Positions 35,187-43,248 of a stretch of DNA of 64,000 nt are shown one piece after another; the first letter of the stretch is position 1, and each line of letters starts with the position of its first letter. The notes under the pieces were generated by a model. It was given only the letters and a program-made list of their open reading frames with translations, searched no databases and was not told where the DNA came from. Made by a program: the position numbers and the translations under genes. Source of the stretch: CAKZLS01 sp963771545 (GTDB lineage: Bacteria; Pseudomonadota; Alphaproteobacteria; Rhodospirillales; Defluviicoccaceae); assembly GCA_963771545.1 (NCBI GenBank), contig CAVYTX010000002.1, positions 2,542,001 to 2,606,000 on the forward strand. The letters run 5' to 3'.

Positions 35187-37505
35187 ATGAGCCCGCATGA
35201 ACCGGCCGCGAGCGTGCGCGCTTCGGCCCCAACTCCCACGCTGGCGGACGTCGCCGCCCTCGTCCGGTCGGGAAGGCTCAATTCGGCGGAAGCGCTGTGT
35301 GCCCGCCTCGAACGGGTCGCCCCGGAAAACCCGCGCCTCCTTCTTATGCGGGGTGAGATCGCTTACCGCAGGCGGGATCATGCCCGGGCCGTGGAAATGT
35401 TGAGCCGCGCTATCGCGCTGGATCCCTCGAGGGCCGCCCATCATGCCCGTCTCGGAACGGCGCTCGCCGGAGCGGGCCGCCATGAAGAGGCCATCGCCGC
35501 CTTGCGCCGCGCCCTGGACATCAGGCCGGACGCCGATCGGGTGTGGGTCCGGTTGGGAGAGCTGCTCAAGCGCGTGGGGCGGCTGAAGGACGCCATTGCG
35601 GCCTACGGCCGAGCCATCGAAATCGCGCCCGATTTCGCGAAGGCGCATCGCGGCCTGGGTCTCGCGCTGATGCGCCGGAGAGAATACGAGCGGGCGACGG
35701 ACGCCCTGAGGCGCGCCCTTGAGCTCGATCCCACCGATGTCACGGTCTGGTGTTATTTCGCCAATGCCTGCGTGGGCCAGAGCCGCATGGAAGAAGCCAT
35801 CGAGGGGTACGCAAAAGCCTTGGAGTTGGCGCCCGGCTCCGCGACCGCGCGTCTCGGCTTGTGCATGGCCCAACTCCCGATCATTTATGACGGAGAGGCG
35901 GACATCGACGCGCGCCGCGCCGCCTACCGCCGACAGCTAGACGCGCTGCGGGACTATTTCGCCGACAAGCCGGACGACGTCCTGGCCGGAGCCGCCAATG
36001 CCGTCGGTTTGCTGCAACCGTTTTTCCTTGCCTATCAGGGCCGCGTGGATCGCGACCTTCAAGACCTGTATGGTGAGCTGATCTGCCGGCAGATGGCGGC
36101 GGCGTATCCGCGGTGGAGCGTCCCATTGCCCATGCCCGAGCCGGATCGGAATGGCCGCATTCGCGTCGGCATCGTTTCCGGCTTCTTTCACGGGCATTCC
36201 AACTGGAAGATCCCCATCAAGGGATGGGCCGAACAACTCGACCGGAGCCGGTTCGAGCTGTTCGGCTACTACACCCAAACGCGGCAAGATACCGCCACGA
36301 AGGCGGCGGCGCGTGTGTTCGACGGGTTCAGGCAGGGGCCGCGCGCGTTTTCCGATTGGTGCGAAACGATCCGCCGGGACGATCCGCATGTGCTGATCTT
36401 TCCCGAGATCGGCATGGATCCCATGACGGCGAAGATGGCGGCGCTGCGTCTGGCGCCGGTGCAATGCTCGTCCTGGGGGCACCCGAACACGTCCGGGTAT
36501 CCCACCATCGATTATTTCCTCAGCAGCGACCTGATGGAGCCGCCGGACGGCGGCGAGCACTACACCGAGACCCTGGTGCGCCTGCCCAATCTGTCGATCC
36601 ACTACACCCCGCCGCCGGTGGCGGCCGCGACCCTGACGCGGGCGGATCTGGGGGTCCGCGAGGACTCGGTTCTGTATTGGTGTTGCCAATCGCTGTTCAA
36701 ATACGTGCCCCGTCATGACGACATCTTCCCGCGGATCGCCGAGGCGGTGGGCGACTGCCAGTTCGTGTTCCTCCGCCATCCGTCGACCGGGGTGACCGGG
36801 ACATTCCGGGCGCGGCTGGAGCGCGCGTTCGCGGCTCATGGATTGTCCTGGGACCGCTACTGCGTGCTCTCGGAACGGCTCGGTCCGGCCCGGTTCGCCG
36901 GCGCCATGCGGATCGCCGACGTATTTCTGGACAGCGTCGGCTGGTCCGGCTGCAATACGGCCCTTGAGGCCTTCGCGGCGGGGCTGCCCGCCGTGACCTG
37001 CCGGGGCGAAACCATGCGCGCGCGCCACACCGCGGCGATGCTGGAGATGATCGGACTGGACGAATGCATCGCCGATACCGTCGACGGCTACGTGGCCCTG
37101 GCCGCTCGCATGGGCACGGATGGCGCGTGGCGGTCCGAGGTGGCGGAGAAAGATGGTCGCCCGGAGGCACAAGGCCTACGACGACCGAGCCTGCATCAAG
37201 GGACTCGAGGCGTTCCTGCTTCGCGCCGTTGGGAAAGGGTTCCCTTTTGTAGCAAACGTCAATGGTCAGCTTTCAGGGGTCATGCAGTCGTCCCCGCGCC
37301 CGGCTCAGGACGGGGAAAAGTAGGCACATTCGGAAGTCCCGCTTGGAGCGACGATCGCCAATTGCAGACTTCGGGGCACCGTGCGCAAGCTCCTGCCAAC
37401 TTGACAAAAAAGGAACAATATCCTACAACGTTAGTGTTGGCCGCATCAACCCGCCTTGCCAACCCGATAGTGATCTTCTCCTTGACATTTGTTAGGTCCG
37501 CATGA
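35187..37505 (+). CDS. TPR protein with O-GlcNAc-transferase-like (SPINDLY/GT41) domain; C-terminus frameshifted
   Basis: About 1-235 are TPR repeats (for example GRHEEAIAALRRALDIRPDA). About 320-650 is a GT41-like transferase: RVGIVSGFFHGHSNWK, SSWGHPNTSGYPTIDYFLSS, LPNLSIHYTPPP, SLFKYVPRHDDIFPRI, FLDSVGWSGCNTALEAFAAGLPAVT. Near 37145 the conserved end leaves the frame: KMVARRHKAYDDRACIKGLE and FLLRAV continue in another frame, ending at 37321-37323, while the annotated frame runs into 115 unrelated residues. One indel would restore a normal C-terminus. Such proteins glycosylate proteins such as flagellins or adhesins; the target here is unknown. Catalytic status is uncertain. Confidence 0.8.
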   Translation: MSPHEPAASVRASAPTPTLADVAALVRSGRLNSAEALCARLERVAPENPRLLLMRGEIAYRRRDHARAVEMLSRAIALDPSRAAHHARLGTALAGAGRHEEAIAALRRALDIRPDADRVWVRLGELLKRVGRLKDAIAAYGRAIEIAPDFAKAHRGLGLALMRRREYERATDALRRALELDPTDVTVWCYFANACVGQSRMEEAIEGYAKALELAPGSATARLGLCMAQLPIIYDGEADIDARRAAYRRQLDALRDYFADKPDDVLAGAANAVGLLQPFFLAYQGRVDRDLQDLYGELICRQMAAAYPRWSVPLPMPEPDRNGRIRVGIVSGFFHGHSNWKIPIKGWAEQLDRSRFELFGYYTQTRQDTATKAAARVFDGFRQGPRAFSDWCETIRRDDPHVLIFPEIGMDPMTAKMAALRLAPVQCSSWGHPNTSGYPTIDYFLSSDLMEPPDGGEHYTETLVRLPNLSIHYTPPPVAAATLTRADLGVREDSVLYWCCQSLFKYVPRHDDIFPRIAEAVGDCQFVFLRHPSTGVTGTFRARLERAFAAHGLSWDRYCVLSERLGPARFAGAMRIADVFLDSVGWSGCNTALEAFAAGLPAVTCRGETMRARHTAAMLEMIGLDECIADTVDGYVALAARMGTDGAWRSEVAEKDGRPEAQGLRRPSLHQGTRGVPASRRWERVPFCSKRQWSAFRGHAVVPAPGSGRGKVGTFGSPAWSDDRQLQTSGHRAQAPANLTKKEQYPTTLVLAASTRLANPIVIFSLTFVRSA
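37401..37429 (+). promoter_or_regulatory. Predicted promoter of the unknown three-gene cassette
   Basis: TTGACA (37401-37406), 17-nt spacer, TACAAC (37424-37429), in AT-rich DNA about 107 nt before the first cassette gene. A second TTGACA at 37480-37490 lacks a good -10. Confidence 0.5.
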
Positions 37506-37535
37506 GATTCACAAGCCCTGCTAGGGGAACGCCGC

Positions 37536-38201
37536 TTGAAGCTCGACCTTCGCCAACCTCTTTTTGTCTTTCGGGGAGCTTGGAACCCCGCGATATTCCA
37601 ACCGGGTTGGATTGCGCGCTACCTCTTCGAGTTTCCAGAGGGCTCTCCTGTCGATGCTGGGCTACTGATGACGCCGGGTCATCCACCGCTGACATTTGTC
37701 AGGTCCATCGGTGTTGCCGCAACGCAAGAAAGCGTTATGATATATCTTCAGCGTTATGATGAGGAGACGAAAGGAGAGGCCGAACGGGTTTCACGGAACC
37801 TATTTCAATCGCTTCCTCATACGCCAGCCGGTCCCTTTGGTGTAAATTTCCACTTTCGGGAGGACAACCCCGACGACGATCTTTATGATAAGCTGAAGGC
37901 ATCGGATCAAATTGATGCTCATTTCAAAGTTATTTCTCAAAATATAATGACTACGATTCAAATCTCGCCGGATACACTTTTAAATTTTAAACGCTCTTCC
38001 CACGAGGGCTACATCATATATGAATTTAACTTTCATCATCCCAAGATTAGGGACGCTGATACCGTGTTGAAGGGGCTCCTTGATAAATATTACGCAAAAT
38101 GTATAGATATAATTCAGACTTTGTACGGCATCAACTGCGAGGGCGAGATACCCTTTGAACTTGCAGGCAAAAGTGGGAGCGAAAATGATGAAAAACCCTA
38201 A
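37536..38201 (+). CDS. Unknown cassette protein 1
   Basis: 221 residues from a TTG (37536-37538) preceded by AGGGG; the next in-frame ATG is well inside the protein. No family is recognised. The sequence is mixed alpha/beta: FVFRGAWNPAIFQPGWIARY near the start, FGVNFHFRED and YIIYEFNFHHP as beta strands with histidines, and a Lys/Tyr-rich helix DKYYAKCIDIIQTLY. No signal peptide, so cytosolic. It is first of three same-strand genes with distinctly lower GC than their neighbours, overlapping the second gene by 17 bp. Probably horizontally acquired. The second half of the DNA is AT-rich while the first ~150 bp match the host. Confidence 0.7.
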   Translation: MKLDLRQPLFVFRGAWNPAIFQPGWIARYLFEFPEGSPVDAGLLMTPGHPPLTFVRSIGVAATQESVMIYLQRYDEETKGEAERVSRNLFQSLPHTPAGPFGVNFHFREDNPDDDLYDKLKASDQIDAHFKVISQNIMTTIQISPDTLLNFKRSSHEGYIIYEFNFHHPKIRDADTVLKGLLDKYYAKCIDIIQTLYGINCEGEIPFELAGKSGSENDEKP

Positions 38202-38424
38202 TGAACACCAAAAGCGTGTCATCTCCGGCGCGTTCACATTTCCAATTGACGCCGAAACTACTGCGAAGGGTATCGACCTGGAGCAGGGATCTTTTGTTCC
38301 ACGCCATGTCTTTAGTGCGACTACCCAAGTGGAATCAACATCACTTGTGCGGATCAACAAACAGCTGAGTGGTGATTTTTCCCGGCTCGGTCCGGATACG
38401 AGTGGCATTCGGACTGACGGGTAA
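38185..38424 (+). CDS. Unknown cassette protein 2 (small)
   Basis: 79 residues, start ATG ATG at 38185 with GGGAG 8 nt upstream inside the end of gene 1. Polar, Ser/Thr-rich and without hydrophobic segments (EHQKRVISGAFTFPIDAET, FVPRHVFSATTQVEST). The overlap shows translational coupling with gene 1, which suggests a subunit, chaperone or antitoxin-like partner. No family is recognised. Confidence 0.6.
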   Translation: MMKNPNEHQKRVISGAFTFPIDAETTAKGIDLEQGSFVPRHVFSATTQVESTSLVRINKQLSGDFSRLGPDTSGIRTDG

Positions 38425-38460
38425 TAGCCGGCCACAGAGAGGATTCATTGAGGTGGGACA

Positions 38461-39369
38461 GTGGCTCTCGAGTTCATTTTTGCCAAGCATGAACACACGC
38501 AGTGGGACGCTCTCCACCAGGGAGACGTTTTAAGAAAAACACCAGAACTTGCAGTCGCCTTAGCTCAAGCCCACGCCTACTATGCGGAGGCTCCTGATTA
38601 CACCCACTTCATGGTGTTAACGCAATCGTGTGATCTGGTGGGGCGCGGCAAGCAACCGCCCAGGGCTAGATACATCACGCTCGCAGCGGGTCGGCCGTTA
38701 GGCGTGTATATCTTACGCCTATTGGAGAAAAATAAGCACAGTCTAGATTTTCCAATACCAATATTTAAAAAAAGGATAGAAAGATCTGCGTGGCAATCTT
38801 TAGAGCGCTTGCTCCACAACACAGAAGATGGGTTTTTCTTTTTGAGAGCGGGAAGCCATCCAAACGTCGATGCTGACGTTTGTGTATTCCTTCCGCTGTC
38901 GGTTGCCTTGCGTGTGGACCACTACCAAACGTGCGTTTCGGCAAAGATCGCTCAGCTTGATCATGTTTTTCAAGCGAAGGTCGGCTGGCTTACTGGAAAT
39001 ATCTATTCGCGGGTTGGCACACCTGATCTCGAAGAAAAAGAAAACAATGCGGAAGAGGTCAAGAGCGCTTTTTTCGAAGATGTCTTGTTCAAAGAGAGCG
39101 CGTGGTTGACGGATGATCAGTGGAAAATTTTGAAGGGCCAAATCACACAATGGAAAGAGAACTATAAAGACGAGGAAATAACCAAAGACGCTTTAGAGGC
39201 GCTTATTGCTCAGATTCCGGAAAGCATTGATATGGTCGCTCAAAGGGCGATTGATCTATTGTTTTTAAATAATTTGCTTAGAGATGAGCCTGTTGTGAAG
39301 GAAAAAGCGATAAATATACTTCGAAACGACAAACCATTTCGACGACTTATCAAAAATGCTGACCTTTAG
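38461..39369 (+). CDS. Unknown cassette protein 3
   Basis: 302 residues from GTG at 38461 (GAGGTGGGA upstream). The N-terminal half has a beta-rich pattern with a conspicuous HFMVLTQSCDLVGRG motif (about 50-65) followed by ARYITLAAGRPLG; a Q-[ST]-C-D motif of this kind occurs in uncharacterised proteins I cannot name. The C-terminal half (about 175-302) is helical and charged (EEKENNAEEVKSAFFEDV, QITQWKENYKDEEITKDAL). Cytosolic, no catalytic motif evident. AT-rich, with codon use unlike its flanks. Third gene of the cassette, 36 bp after gene 2. Confidence 0.7.
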   Translation: MALEFIFAKHEHTQWDALHQGDVLRKTPELAVALAQAHAYYAEAPDYTHFMVLTQSCDLVGRGKQPPRARYITLAAGRPLGVYILRLLEKNKHSLDFPIPIFKKRIERSAWQSLERLLHNTEDGFFFLRAGSHPNVDADVCVFLPLSVALRVDHYQTCVSAKIAQLDHVFQAKVGWLTGNIYSRVGTPDLEEKENNAEEVKSAFFEDVLFKESAWLTDDQWKILKGQITQWKENYKDEEITKDALEALIAQIPESIDMVAQRAIDLLFLNNLLRDEPVVKEKAINILRNDKPFRRLIKNADL

Positions 39370-39522
39370 GCGGGCGTCGCAGCGATGGAAAGCACGGGGA
39401 TTGCGTGGCCCGTGATCCCAAATCGTCCCACGTACGGCTTAACGCCTCCGAGTTTGCTCCAAGCCTACCACCTGTATAAATCCCAAACGTTTTGCGTATT
39501 ATAGCGGGCCCGTTGGGGTTCT

Positions 39523-39661
39523 GGGGACATTAGGGTTCTGGGGACATGTTATTGGGGACATTAGGGTTCTGGGGACATGTTATTGATCTACTAGGAGTGA
39601 CGCCGCGTGCGAGCGGATCTATAGGTCTATCGGGCGGATGTAAATTAGATAACATGTCCCC
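39523..39661. repeat. Tandem 31-bp repeat (x2) plus inverted copy, GGGGACAT motif
   Basis: Two perfect 31-bp units (39523-39553, 39554-39584) each hold two GGGGACAT motifs; ATAACATGTCCCC at 39649-39661 is the inverse of GGGGACATGTTAT at 39571-39583, giving a 13-bp stem with a 65-nt loop. It lies between the cassette and the pmtA-like gene within a 388-bp gene-free stretch (39370-39757) that holds nothing else recognisable. Confidence 0.8.
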
Positions 39662-39757
39662 GGAACCTGCGAAAACGCTGATCCTGCAGGATGCGACGGT
39701 CGGTGCCGCGCCGTGGTGCTTCCTCTGCTATCCGAACATGTTGCTGCGGCCGAAGGT

Positions 39758-40384
39758 TTAGGCCGCGCGCACCAGGCTGGGCACCGAACAACTGCGCCGG
39801 TAGCGCCAGACCGCCGCCGGCGGCAAGTTGGCCAGTACCCAATTGGTCCGTTCGCCAATCACGCCTAGTTCCGCGCCCAGCTGCGGTGGCACTGGCGCGG
39901 CCATTCCATAAGTGTACTGCACCAGTACGCCCTCGGCACGGAGGACGGCGGCAATCTGCGACAGCACCGCCCAGCGGTGCTCGCTCGTCATGTTTAGCAG
40001 CGGCAGGCTCGAGACGACGGCTTTGACCGGCCCAATGCCGACCTGCTCGAGCAGCGATTCCAGCGCCCGCGCCTTGCCGGAAACGATCCGGACTGCGGGG
40101 AAACGCTCGCGCAGCAGTTTGCAGAACGAGGCGTCGCGCTCGATCGCGACCAGTTGGCTGGGCTCGACCCCGGCCTCCAGCAGCGCCCGCGTCACGCGGC
40201 CGGTCCCGGGCCCCAATTCGACCACCGCCCCCGGTGCCTCGGTGTCGATCTCGGCGGCCAGCGCGGCAGCCAGCGCCGGGCCGCTCGGCACTACCGCGCC
40301 AACCTGGCCGGGCCGGCAGAGCCAATGGAGAAAGAATCGAAACCCATCGCAGTTGCGCAGGCTGTGGCGCATATCATAGATCAT
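39758..40384 (-). CDS. Phospholipid N-methyltransferase-like SAM enzyme
   Basis: 208 residues. FLHWLCRPGQVGAVVPSGPALAAAL at the N-terminus and VVELGPGTGRVTRALL (motif I) followed by LVAIERDASF match the Rhodobacter-type PmtA group, soluble or peripheral enzymes that methylate phosphatidylethanolamine toward phosphatidylcholine. AVVSSLPLLNM replaces the NPPY-like motif IV. The KsgA-like rRNA dimethylase family is the nearest alternative, but the N-terminal RPG..GA..PS signature favours lipid methylation. It has no operon partners. Confidence 0.75.
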   Translation of the reverse strand: MIYDMRHSLRNCDGFRFFLHWLCRPGQVGAVVPSGPALAAALAAEIDTEAPGAVVELGPGTGRVTRALLEAGVEPSQLVAIERDASFCKLLRERFPAVRIVSGKARALESLLEQVGIGPVKAVVSSLPLLNMTSEHRWAVLSQIAAVLRAEGVLVQYTYGMAAPVPPQLGAELGVIGERTNWVLANLPPAAVWRYRRSCSVPSLVRAA

Positions 40385-40792
40385 GTCTGGTCAAAACTCG
40401 CTTTACCTACGGCAGCAAGGGCAGCCGGAGTGCGGAGGCTCCCCAGCTGACAACAACATTGCAGTGTGGCCGAAACTAGGCGGCCATAACTCATTTGGTC
40501 GATATTCCTTGGACGCCTCGTTAAACTGACGCCAAATGATAGCCAGAGATGCCGCCTCGAGGAGGTTGATGTCAGCCACGCCGGTCTCCGCTGCATGGGC
40601 GCAGACGAGCTGCTTAACATCCGTTTCCGTTCTTCTTATCGGGAAAAGGCAGAATTCACGGCACCGCCGTATTCTTTTGTGGCGACCGCATGGATGTCGG
40701 CTTCGCGTCATATCTCCCCGTCCTTTCCCTCGTCGGCGATGGTCCGGTGCCGAAGGTGCAACCGCCATCGTCGGTGATGCAAAAGGGTTCCA
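40385..40792. other. Region with no assigned gene
   Basis: 408 bp between the divergent methyltransferase and glycosyltransferase genes. A minus-strand open frame (about 40403-40625) encodes a peptide with a helical stretch (ADINLLEAASLAIIWRQF) and a Cys-rich end, without a convincing start or homology. It could be a fragment of a displaced gene; not called. Confidence 0.35.
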
Positions 40793-41498
40793 GTGATATC
40801 GGTCATTATTCCGACTCTTAACGAAGCAGCGAACCTGCGCGCGGTGCTGAATGCGCTGGCCGGTCAGGACGCCGTTCACGAGGTCATCGTCGCCGATGGC
40901 GGAAGCATCGACGACACGGTAGCGGTGGCGCGCGATCGAGGCGCGCGGGTGGTCGAGGCGGCGGGCGGGCGCGGGCCGCAGATCGCCGCTGGCGCGGAAA
41001 TGGCCAGGGGCGGTATCCTGTTGTTTCTTCACGCCGACTCGGTCTTTCCCACATGGCGGGCTGACCCGCATTGCCGACACCTTGGCCGCGAGGCCAGATG
41101 CGGTAGGCGGCAATTTCCGCGTGATCTTCGATGGCGACGACGGGTTCAGCCGCTGGCTCACCGGGGCTTGTGCGTGGATCCGCCGGCATGGGCTTTACTA
41201 TGGCGACTCCGGGGTGTTCGTGCGCGCGGATGCGTATCGCGTCTTGGGAGGCGTGCGGTCCATCGCGGTGATGGAGGACTACGACTTCGTTCGGCGGCTG
41301 CAGAAGTTCGGACCCACGTGCTGCATCGACGACCCGCCGCTGGTGACGTCGTCGCGGCGGTTCGCGGGGCGCCATCCGCTTGCCATCGTCTGGGGATGGA
41401 TCAAGATCCACGCCCTCTATCATCTCGGCGTGCCGCCGCGACGGCTGGCCGTTCTTTATGATTCCGGACGGCGCCGCGCCGGCCATACGGGCTCATGA
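40793..41498 (+). pseudogene. Family 2 glycosyltransferase (TIGR04283-like), frameshifted
   Basis: GTG start at 40793. Frame 1 encodes VIIPTLNEAANLRAVLNAL, VIVADGGSIDDT and LFLHADS, the nucleotide-sugar half of a GT2 enzyme. Between about 41050 and 41068 the reading frame shifts: LTRIADTLAARPDAVGGNFR, FSRWLT, YYGDSGVFVRADAYR, VMEDYDFVRRL and the C-terminal membrane-proximal end continue in another frame to 41498. The second half is collinear with the TIGR04283 group, which often neighbours arsenosugar-type or DUF547 genes, as here. Either a sequencing indel or a recent inactivation; all motifs are otherwise intact. Confidence 0.8.
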
Positions 41499-42362
41499 AC
41501 CGCCGCCGCCGGCGTCGTTCAGTGCCCAATCGTATTCATGATCCGAAATGGATCGGATGGCGGCGAGCCGGGCGGCGAGGGCGGGCGACGCGAACCGCCG
41601 CAGATGCGCGATGACGCTCCCGTCGGCGCCGCCGAAATCCTCCTGGAACCAGACGTAGATGCTCGACACCGTCAATTCGTCCCCGGCCACCCGCGCCCCG
41701 CGGGGGTGGTTGACGTATTCGCTTGCGCCCTTGTCCAGCAATGCGTCCGTGTTGATGCCGGTATAGGCGACGGTTCGCAGGTTCGGACAGCCGATCGATG
41801 CGCAGTTCAAGGCGTAGTGGATGCGCGGATCGCGCCAGATGGGCCGGAGAATCCGGTGTTCGATGTCGTTGAGAGTGACGGCCTCGCCCTCGATGGTGAT
41901 GGCATCGGCGTCCCAGGGGCCGTCGGCGAATACCCCCGGCGAGGTGTCGACATCGCGGATGCTGTCCACCGGGTAGTGATCGAGCACCGTCCTGACCGTC
42001 AGCGCGTTGTACAGGTTGATCCAGTAGGCGCGCTGTTGCGGGCGGTTGTGGTGGCTGACCGGTGTCGCCGCCAGCGCGCCGATGTATGCCGAAAGCGCGG
42101 CTCGATCATCGGCGGTTACGCGTCCGTAGGCAAAGCGATTGATGCCGTCTCCGCCGGCGATGACATACCGTCCGAGCAGGCGGTCCCAGGCCGAATGATC
42201 GATGATCGCCGTCGATTGCGGGTCATGGGCGGTCCAGCGGTCCCACACCGTCGCGGACGGCGCGAACAAGGCCTCGAACGACGCAAAACCGGCGGTGGCC
42301 AGCAGCGCGAACACGGCCACGGCCGCGCGAACGAGTTCCGGATACGGGCGTTGCGTCGCCAT
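41493..42362 (-). CDS. DUF547-domain exported protein
   Basis: 289 residues from ATG 42360-42362 (GGGGAGAG upstream). A signal anchor (AAVAVFALLATAGFASFEALF) is followed by the DUF547 core: RAYWINLYNALTVRTVLDHYP, DRDVD-like region, LNDIEHRILRP, DPRIHYALNCASIGCPNLR with two Cys, and SSIYVWFQEDFGG. The fold is reminiscent of a papain-like or transglutaminase-like scaffold but its activity is unknown. It converges with, and overlaps by 6 bp, the broken glycosyltransferase gene, a common neighbour. Confidence 0.88.
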   Translation of the reverse strand: MATQRPYPELVRAAVAVFALLATAGFASFEALFAPSATVWDRWTAHDPQSTAIIDHSAWDRLLGRYVIAGGDGINRFAYGRVTADDRAALSAYIGALAATPVSHHNRPQQRAYWINLYNALTVRTVLDHYPVDSIRDVDTSPGVFADGPWDADAITIEGEAVTLNDIEHRILRPIWRDPRIHYALNCASIGCPNLRTVAYTGINTDALLDKGASEYVNHPRGARVAGDELTVSSIYVWFQEDFGGADGSVIAHLRRFASPALAARLAAIRSISDHEYDWALNDAGGGGS

Positions 42363-42456
42363 TCGGAACTCTCCCCGAGGTTGGCACTCCTGTTCCGGAT
42401 ATGGGGGGACGGCGCCGATCAACACAAATCACGCTCGTGTGATGGGCAGCTGCCCT

Positions 42457-42795
42457 CTATGAGTTCCGCGAGCCGTATCGCACCACCGTGGCTTTCTCCC
42501 GGGTGATCAGACCGCTCTGCATCATGGGATCGATTGCCTCGACAAACGCGTCGATGCGATCCGCCGTGTCGACGATCTCGATGATCACCGGGAGGTCGTC
42601 GGAGAGGCGCAGGATCTTGGCGGTATGCAGATGGGCGTCATGGCCGAAGCCCATGGGACCCCTCAGGACGGTCGCTCCCGCCATATGCATTTCCCGGGCC
42701 TTGAGGACGATCGCTTCATAGAGGGGTTGATGATGGTGCCGGTCGCCTTCGCTCACGAAAATGCGGAGCAGAACGGCATCTTCGGATATGCGCAT
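42457..42795 (-). CDS. DUF190 (PII-like) protein
   Basis: 112 residues. LRIFVSEGDRHHHQPLYEAIVLKAREMHMAGATVLRG and DLPVIIEIVDTADRIDAFV are diagnostic of DUF190, a ferredoxin-like fold related to PII signalling proteins. It is 11 bp downstream of crcB, a pairing common in proteobacteria, so it may modulate or sense with the fluoride channel. Confidence 0.92.
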   Translation of the reverse strand: MRISEDAVLLRIFVSEGDRHHHQPLYEAIVLKAREMHMAGATVLRGPMGFGHDAHLHTAKILRLSDDLPVIIEIVDTADRIDAFVEAIDPMMQSGLITREKATVVRYGSRNS

Positions 42796-42806
42796 CTCAT
42801 GCTCTC

Positions 42807-43208
42807 CTATCGATTATATACAACGCCAAGCGTGTGGCCGAGCCAGACACCGATCAGACACAAAACGACGGAGCCGACGATGTTGCCGGCCGCGAACAAC
42901 CACTCTCCATCCTGCACAAGGGCGAGGGTTTGCAGGCTGAAAGACGAAAAGGTAGTGAACCCGCCGAATATCCCCAACATGAAGAACATGCGGGCGGCGG
43001 GCGCCACGATCAGCCGGGCGTCGGGCGCCGTCACCGTGGCGAACAAGCCGATGAGCAGCGATCCCAAGACATTCACGAACAGGGTTCCCCACGGAAACGT
43101 CTCGCCGATGCGCTCGGCGATGAAGCCCGAGCACCAGTAGCGAAGCACGCCGCCGAGCGCGCTTCCCGCCGCGACAGACAGGGTCATGATCAACGGTGAC
43201 GAGCCCAT
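42807..43208 (-). CDS. crcB: Fluoride exporter CrcB/FluC
   Basis: 133 residues, four hydrophobic helices. GSALGGVLRYWCSG, PWGTLFVNVLGSLLIGLF (the conserved Asn region) and GIFGGFTTFSSFS (the Phe-box/TTFSS signature) identify the dual-topology fluoride channel. It protects the cell from fluoride. I looked for a crcB (fluoride) riboswitch upstream and found none; the gene follows an ABC ATPase gene by 40 bp. Confidence 0.96.
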   Translation of the reverse strand: MGSSPLIMTLSVAAGSALGGVLRYWCSGFIAERIGETFPWGTLFVNVLGSLLIGLFATVTAPDARLIVAPAARMFFMLGIFGGFTTFSSFSLQTLALVQDGEWLFAAGNIVGSVVLCLIGVWLGHTLGVVYNR

Positions 43209-43248
43209 TGCGCGCTTTCCAGGATAGCGGATGCCTCGGCGGCGGCGA

